This document shows positions 60,974-64,000 of a stretch of 64,000 nucleotides of DNA, in pieces. The stretch covers positions 558,001 through 622,000 of the forward strand of contig CALOBT010000025.1 in NCBI GenBank assembly GCA_942491575.1, read 5' to 3'. Position 1 is the first letter of the stretch, and the number at the start of each line of letters is the position of its first letter. The translations under genes and the position numbers were made by a program. The DNA comes from CAZHNW01 sp942491575 (GTDB taxonomy: Bacteria > Spirochaetota > UBA4802 > UBA5550). A model generated the notes under the pieces. The model did no database searches. It was not told where the DNA came from and saw only the letters and a program-made list of their open reading frames with translations.

Positions 60974-62396
60974 TGCACTCCTCCTCAGAATAATGTTGCT
61001 CTTTCAATCCCTTCACACCGGATCCGCTGACACGCAGTCTCTTTTCACACTTCCAGATAAAATTACGCAGCCCCGGAGACGAGTTTTTCACCGTTTCAAT
61101 TTCTTTAAATGATCCTGCGTTTTCCCAGTAGAGGGGACAGCCGCCGCTGCACATCTTCTCAACGTCGCAGCCGCTGCAGACAGGGGGCATGTAGCGGCGA
61201 TCCCGGTAGTAGAGGGCCTGGTCTGAATTCCATATATGGTTAAAACTTTTTTTCAGCAGGTTCCCCACTCCCCGGTCATAACTCGAACAGGGCAGTATAT
61301 CCCCGCCTGGATTGACCGAGAGGAGTCCCTTGATGCAGGCACAGGATTTTGATCCGAGATTATGATCCAGTGGATTAAAGATACAGAATGGCGTTGGGGA
61401 ATACCAGACGAAACGTAGTTCTTCCTTTTCGCAGTATTCAAGAAGGGGTTTCAGGATTTCACCGATGCCGCTGTAGCCGAGATTTATATTTTCATTATCG
61501 CGGGCTATCCCCGTTGCAATAATCATGTTCATTGACAGGTATTCCGCATTGAATTTCTTTTTCACGAAGCCCGCAAGCTCAATCAGCTGATTACGGTTGC
61601 CACGACAGATTGTAGTATTCGTATGGGTATGAACTCCCGCAGCCTTAAGATTTTCGATACCCCTACATGTCTTTTCAAATGCACCGGGATGCCCGGTAAT
61701 CTCATCATGGAGTTCAGAGGTGTGTGCCTCAAGGCTTACCTGTGCCGACTTCAGCCCTGTTGCTGCCAGTGAATCGACAAATTTTTTATCGGAACAGCGA
61801 ATCCCGTTGGTGATAAGGTTTGTCCTCATTCCGAGATCAGCTGCATACTTAATGAGCTCAGGAAGATCATCGCGGAGTGTCGGTTCTCCGCCGGTAAAAG
61901 AAATTGTGGGAACATGTGCCTCGTAAAATATCCGGTCAATAATCTGTTTGACCTCCCCGGTAGTCATCTCCTTCATCTCTTCACCGCGGAAGGGACTGGA
62001 GGCGTAGCAGAAATCGCAGCGGTTCTGGCACCGATAAGTCAGGGCTATTTCCGAAAGAATGGGATACTTAACACTTCCGGGATCGAAGGGGATAGTGGTA
62101 ATCATGGGTGCCATATTATACTGATCTTTCATGATGGCCAGTATCGTCTGCATCAGGCCCTTCAGGTCATTGAGGAGGACTTCACCGGAAACTTCATACC
62201 TTGCGCTGATATCCTGAAGGACCTCCTCAACACTTTTATTTTCCTGATACAATCCGTTCAGGAGTGCAAAGGCGGTTTCATTGCAGTGATGCAGCTTATT
62301 GGGTCTGATAATCAGTAGCCCGTCTTCCTCCCGCAGGTAAAGCACCTCCCGGGTATCATCGATAAATTTCTGTATGCTGGAGTATCCTCTGTTCAT
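60966..62396 (-). CDS. Radical SAM/SPASM peptide-modifying enzyme with PqqD-like N-terminus
   Basis: 476 aa. Residues about 15-90 look like a PqqD/RRE peptide-recognition domain (LIIRPNKLHHCNETAFALLNGL...VEEVLQDISARYEV). The radical SAM core begins ALTYRCQNRCDFCYASS with the Cx3Cx2C cluster ligands (C123, C127, C130) and SFTGGEPTLRDDLPEL. The C-terminal SPASM region has Cys for auxiliary clusters (SCACIKG, ILPCSSYDRG, VCSGCDVEKMCSGGCPLYW). The start is ATG 62396: it has GAGG 6 bp before it, overlapping the stop of the gene upstream (7 bp gap). A longer frame exists only because the upstream repeat tail is open in another frame. The likely substrate is that tail. Confidence 0.92.
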   Translation of the reverse strand: MNRGYSSIQKFIDDTREVLYLREEDGLLIIRPNKLHHCNETAFALLNGLYQENKSVEEVLQDISARYEVSGEVLLNDLKGLMQTILAIMKDQYNMAPMITTIPFDPGSVKYPILSEIALTYRCQNRCDFCYASSPFRGEEMKEMTTGEVKQIIDRIFYEAHVPTISFTGGEPTLRDDLPELIKYAADLGMRTNLITNGIRCSDKKFVDSLAATGLKSAQVSLEAHTSELHDEITGHPGAFEKTCRGIENLKAAGVHTHTNTTICRGNRNQLIELAGFVKKKFNAEYLSMNMIIATGIARDNENINLGYSGIGEILKPLLEYCEKEELRFVWYSPTPFCIFNPLDHNLGSKSCACIKGLLSVNPGGDILPCSSYDRGVGNLLKKSFNHIWNSDQALYYRDRRYMPPVCSGCDVEKMCSGGCPLYWENAGSFKEIETVKNSSPGLRNFIWKCEKRLRVSGSGVKGLKEQHYSEEECNG

Positions 62397-62403
62397 GGCA
62401 GCC

Positions 62404-63987
62404 TCAGAAACTTGATACGCATGCACTGTGACAGGCAGAGTGACAGGCGCTGTGTACACAGGCGCTGTGGCACGCACTGTGGCATGCACTATGGACGCAT
62501 GCACTGTGACAGGCACTGTGGCACGCTGAGTGACAGGCATCATAGCTGAAAGATGAGACATTTTCAGCAACGGCTGCAGCCCTGGCCTCCACTGCCTTCA
62601 GGTCAGGCGGGGCAAAGAGGTTCTCCACATTTTCAACAATGCGGCTTGAAAAGTCCTCCACCTGCTCAACAATCCCTTCTGAAAAATCCTCAAAACTGTC
62701 CCGAAAAGTGGAGGCTTCATCGGAAAGACTTTCGAGAAACTGTGCAGCTTCCCCACGCTGCGGGTCAGAGGCGACCTCATCGAGAAATGTATCGGAGGCT
62801 GTACCAAAATCATCATGGATCAAGAGCCATGAATGGTCATCTTCGAAATACCGTTTTCGTGTATGATAATCTGACAGTGTAGAAAAATCATGCCAGTGAC
62901 GGTCGACTTTTTTCTGGTAGGTCTCCGCGGTTTTATCGATGTCACCCTTCCAGACTTTACCCTGAAGAGATTTTGATACTGACTTCACTATGAGGGGTAC
63001 CTTATTTTTGCCAAGTGAACCGTCCTTTGCAATGGAATCAAGAAAGAGTTTTTCATAGGAAGTCAGGGTATCATCCGCATTCTTCAAAACCTTCACCTGG
63101 AGGGGATTTCTGTTTATAATGTCAACAAATCCCTTTTTGAAAAGATCCATTACAATGAGGTTGACCGCCTTACTGGGACGGTTAAGAAATACCGCTGTTT
63201 CAACAGGATTAAGATTATCAACTGTTTCGGCAGTCTGAAAAGTTTCGATCTGAATTTCAGGCTGAATATACTCCGGTTTTTTCTCGAGTCGTTTTTTAAT
63301 GGCAGGATGGATGGAAGCTATTCTCAGAAGCAGGGCAAAAAGTCCCGCAATGGTATACCATGTAATACGGAATGGAACTATCAGGCAGTTAAAACTGAAA
63401 ATGTAACCCGAGGTTATGCTGAATTTTTTTCTTCCCTTCGGGAAAAAAACCTTTTCAAAAAGATCTATACCGGAGACTTTACCGGCAATAACGATCAGAA
63501 TACCTGCTGTAATAATCTCTGTCCCCAGAAATAAAAAATTCAGAAAGTATGCCATGATAGTCCAGCCGATAATAACCCCCAGGAGCTCCCACATAAAATC
63601 ATAGTCCCCCTCGGCAAGGTCCCCCTTCAAAAGATCATTCACCAGGGTCTGAAATTTTATTGAATCTGACACCCTTACCCTCGCCGGATCAAGTTTCAGT
63701 GCCATGGAAAGCAGGGGAATACTGTTACTGTCACTGGTGCTGCCCCCCACGAGGGTCACGTGGGGATAGTAATGCCTTCCCCCTTTTTTGTCCCTGAAGT
63801 AATCCCCCTTTTTGCGGTATCTGAGGGCTATCTTCCAGTTGGGGAATATTTTTGCAGTTTCCTTATCAAGTATAAGGGGAAGTTCAGTGTCACTTAAAGA
63901 TATCTCCTTCATCTCACTTGTATAGCGCGCCTGAAATGGAAAATGCAGGGCCATGCGCACTGCCTCAATTGCGGAGGGGAATTTCAT
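62404..63987 (-). CDS. Membrane protein with C-terminal Cys-His-Ser-Ala repeat tail, candidate rSAM substrate
   Basis: 527 aa from the ATG at 63987; the frame stays open to the window edge, so the true start may lie outside. N-terminal soluble part (1-120), three or so membrane helices (about 131-171 and 193-226), a winged-helix-like segment (NLNPVETAVFLNRPSKAVNLIVMDLF is split here only by reading: LNPVETAVFL then VMDLFKKGFVDI, about 258-295) as in DUF2207- or TIGR04222-type membrane proteins, an acidic helical linker (400-480), and the tail at residues 485-523: 10 Cys and 9 His in CHSA units. It directly precedes the radical SAM gene. The tail could be cross-linked by thioethers or bind metal; this is inference. 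Confidence 0.75.
   Translation of the reverse strand: MKFPSAIEAVRMALHFPFQARYTSEMKEISLSDTELPLILDKETAKIFPNWKIALRYRKKGDYFRDKKGGRHYYPHVTLVGGSTSDSNSIPLLSMALKLDPARVRVSDSIKFQTLVNDLLKGDLAEGDYDFMWELLGVIIGWTIMAYFLNFLFLGTEIITAGILIVIAGKVSGIDLFEKVFFPKGRKKFSITSGYIFSFNCLIVPFRITWYTIAGLFALLLRIASIHPAIKKRLEKKPEYIQPEIQIETFQTAETVDNLNPVETAVFLNRPSKAVNLIVMDLFKKGFVDIINRNPLQVKVLKNADDTLTSYEKLFLDSIAKDGSLGKNKVPLIVKSVSKSLQGKVWKGDIDKTAETYQKKVDRHWHDFSTLSDYHTRKRYFEDDHSWLLIHDDFGTASDTFLDEVASDPQRGEAAQFLESLSDEASTFRDSFEDFSEGIVEQVEDFSSRIVENVENLFAPPDLKAVEARAAAVAENVSSFSYDACHSACHSACHSACVHSACHSACHSACVHSACHSACHSACVSSF
62419..62538 (-). repeat. CHSA-coding repeat tract, 12-nt units in a 39-nt higher-order period
   Basis: Encodes Cys-His-Ser-Ala units with a Val inserted after Cys 4, 7 and 10 (CVHSA), giving a 4+4+5 residue pattern. 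Codons vary between units (Ser TCA, AGT, AGC, TCT; Ala GCC, GCG, GCA; Cys TGT, TGC) while the protein repeat stays exact, which indicates selection on the peptide and not recent DNA expansion. Confidence 0.9.
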
Positions 63988-64000
63988 TCCCGCCCAGGAG

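Noticed and set aside
62404..62550. CRISPR-like or simple DNA tandem repeat
   Set aside because: The repeat is protein-level; DNA units differ by synonymous codons, and there are no spacers.
62397..62570. N-terminal extension of the radical SAM frame (residues before MNRGYSS)
   Set aside because: It is the repeat tail of the upstream gene read in another frame (Thr/Val/His-rich); a ribosome binding site and the PqqD-like domain support ATG 62396.
1..64000. tRNA, rRNA genes, insertion sequences and CRISPR arrays
   Set aside because: None was recognised on reading either strand; a covariance search would be needed to exclude a tRNA fully.

Overview
The window reads as a chromosomal stretch of a Gram-negative, facultatively anaerobic or microaerobic bacterium of moderate GC content. 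Gene content (a hexokinase of the eukaryote-like family, TlyC/CorC-type CBS protein, single-domain receiver, PilZ proteins, chemotaxis receptor, Peg/OmpA-type lipoprotein, TIGR02757 protein) would fit a free-living member of the Spirochaetota. This assignment is an inference from gene mix, not from a marker gene: no rRNA or ribosomal protein gene is present.

Layout. 1-3.6 kb: the N-terminal part of a chemotaxis receptor that runs off the left edge, a frameshifted GH20 hexosaminidase and an acetyltransferase. 3.7-14 kb: hydrogen metabolism. A complete NAD-reducing group 3d [NiFe] hydrogenase of the Cupriavidus necator (Ralstonia) SH type (hoxF-hoxU-hoxY-hoxH), its maturation protease and a single-domain response regulator lie on the minus strand, with hypC, hypF and a small 2[4Fe-4S] ferredoxin around them. 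hypA, hypB, hypD and hypE are not in the window. 14-18 kb: two paralogous PilZ proteins around a flavodoxin, a TIGR02757 protein and a ZIP metal transporter. 18-20.4 kb: an AT-rich accessory patch with a HigBA-like toxin-antitoxin module whose toxin has a nonsense codon, GC-rich hairpins and a GrpB-family gene. 20.4-31 kb: acetyltransferase, membrane protein, Fur-family regulator, cytochrome bd oxidase (cydAB, behind a strong promoter carrying a palindrome), glycosyltransferase, UPF0182 protein and 4-alpha-glucanotransferase.

31-39.6 kb: a catabolic cluster under a TetR regulator with three matching 16-bp palindromic sites. It encodes a creatinase-like M24 protein, a 3-hydroxyacyl-CoA-dehydrogenase-family enzyme, a beta-keto acid cleavage enzyme (BKACE), both subunits of a glutaconate-type CoA-transferase, a DUF362 protein and an Fe-S protein. 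The logic is oxidation of a beta-hydroxy acid, acetyl-CoA-dependent cleavage of the keto acid and CoA exchange; the substrate is unknown. A metallo-beta-lactamase remnant and a SpoIIE phosphatase remnant sit inside and just after it. 39.8-59 kb: housekeeping and signalling (EF-P, M24 peptidase, hybrid histidine kinase with a substrate-binding lipoprotein, methyltransferase, hexokinase, SSB, LOG protein, ankyrin/MORN protein next to a GDPD-fold pseudoenzyme, CorC-like protein, RecO, Tat-exported amidohydrolase, OmpA-type lipoprotein).

59-64 kb holds the most unusual system: a tightly coupled minus-strand operon. Its first gene encodes a membrane protein ending in a Cys-His-Ser-Ala repeat tail (10 Cys and 9 His in 39 residues). 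The second encodes a radical SAM/SPASM enzyme with an N-terminal PqqD-like (RRE) domain. Two zinc-ribbon proteins follow, one coiled-coil and one membrane-bound. This looks like a peptide-modification system in which the repeat tail of a full-size membrane protein is the substrate of the radical SAM enzyme.
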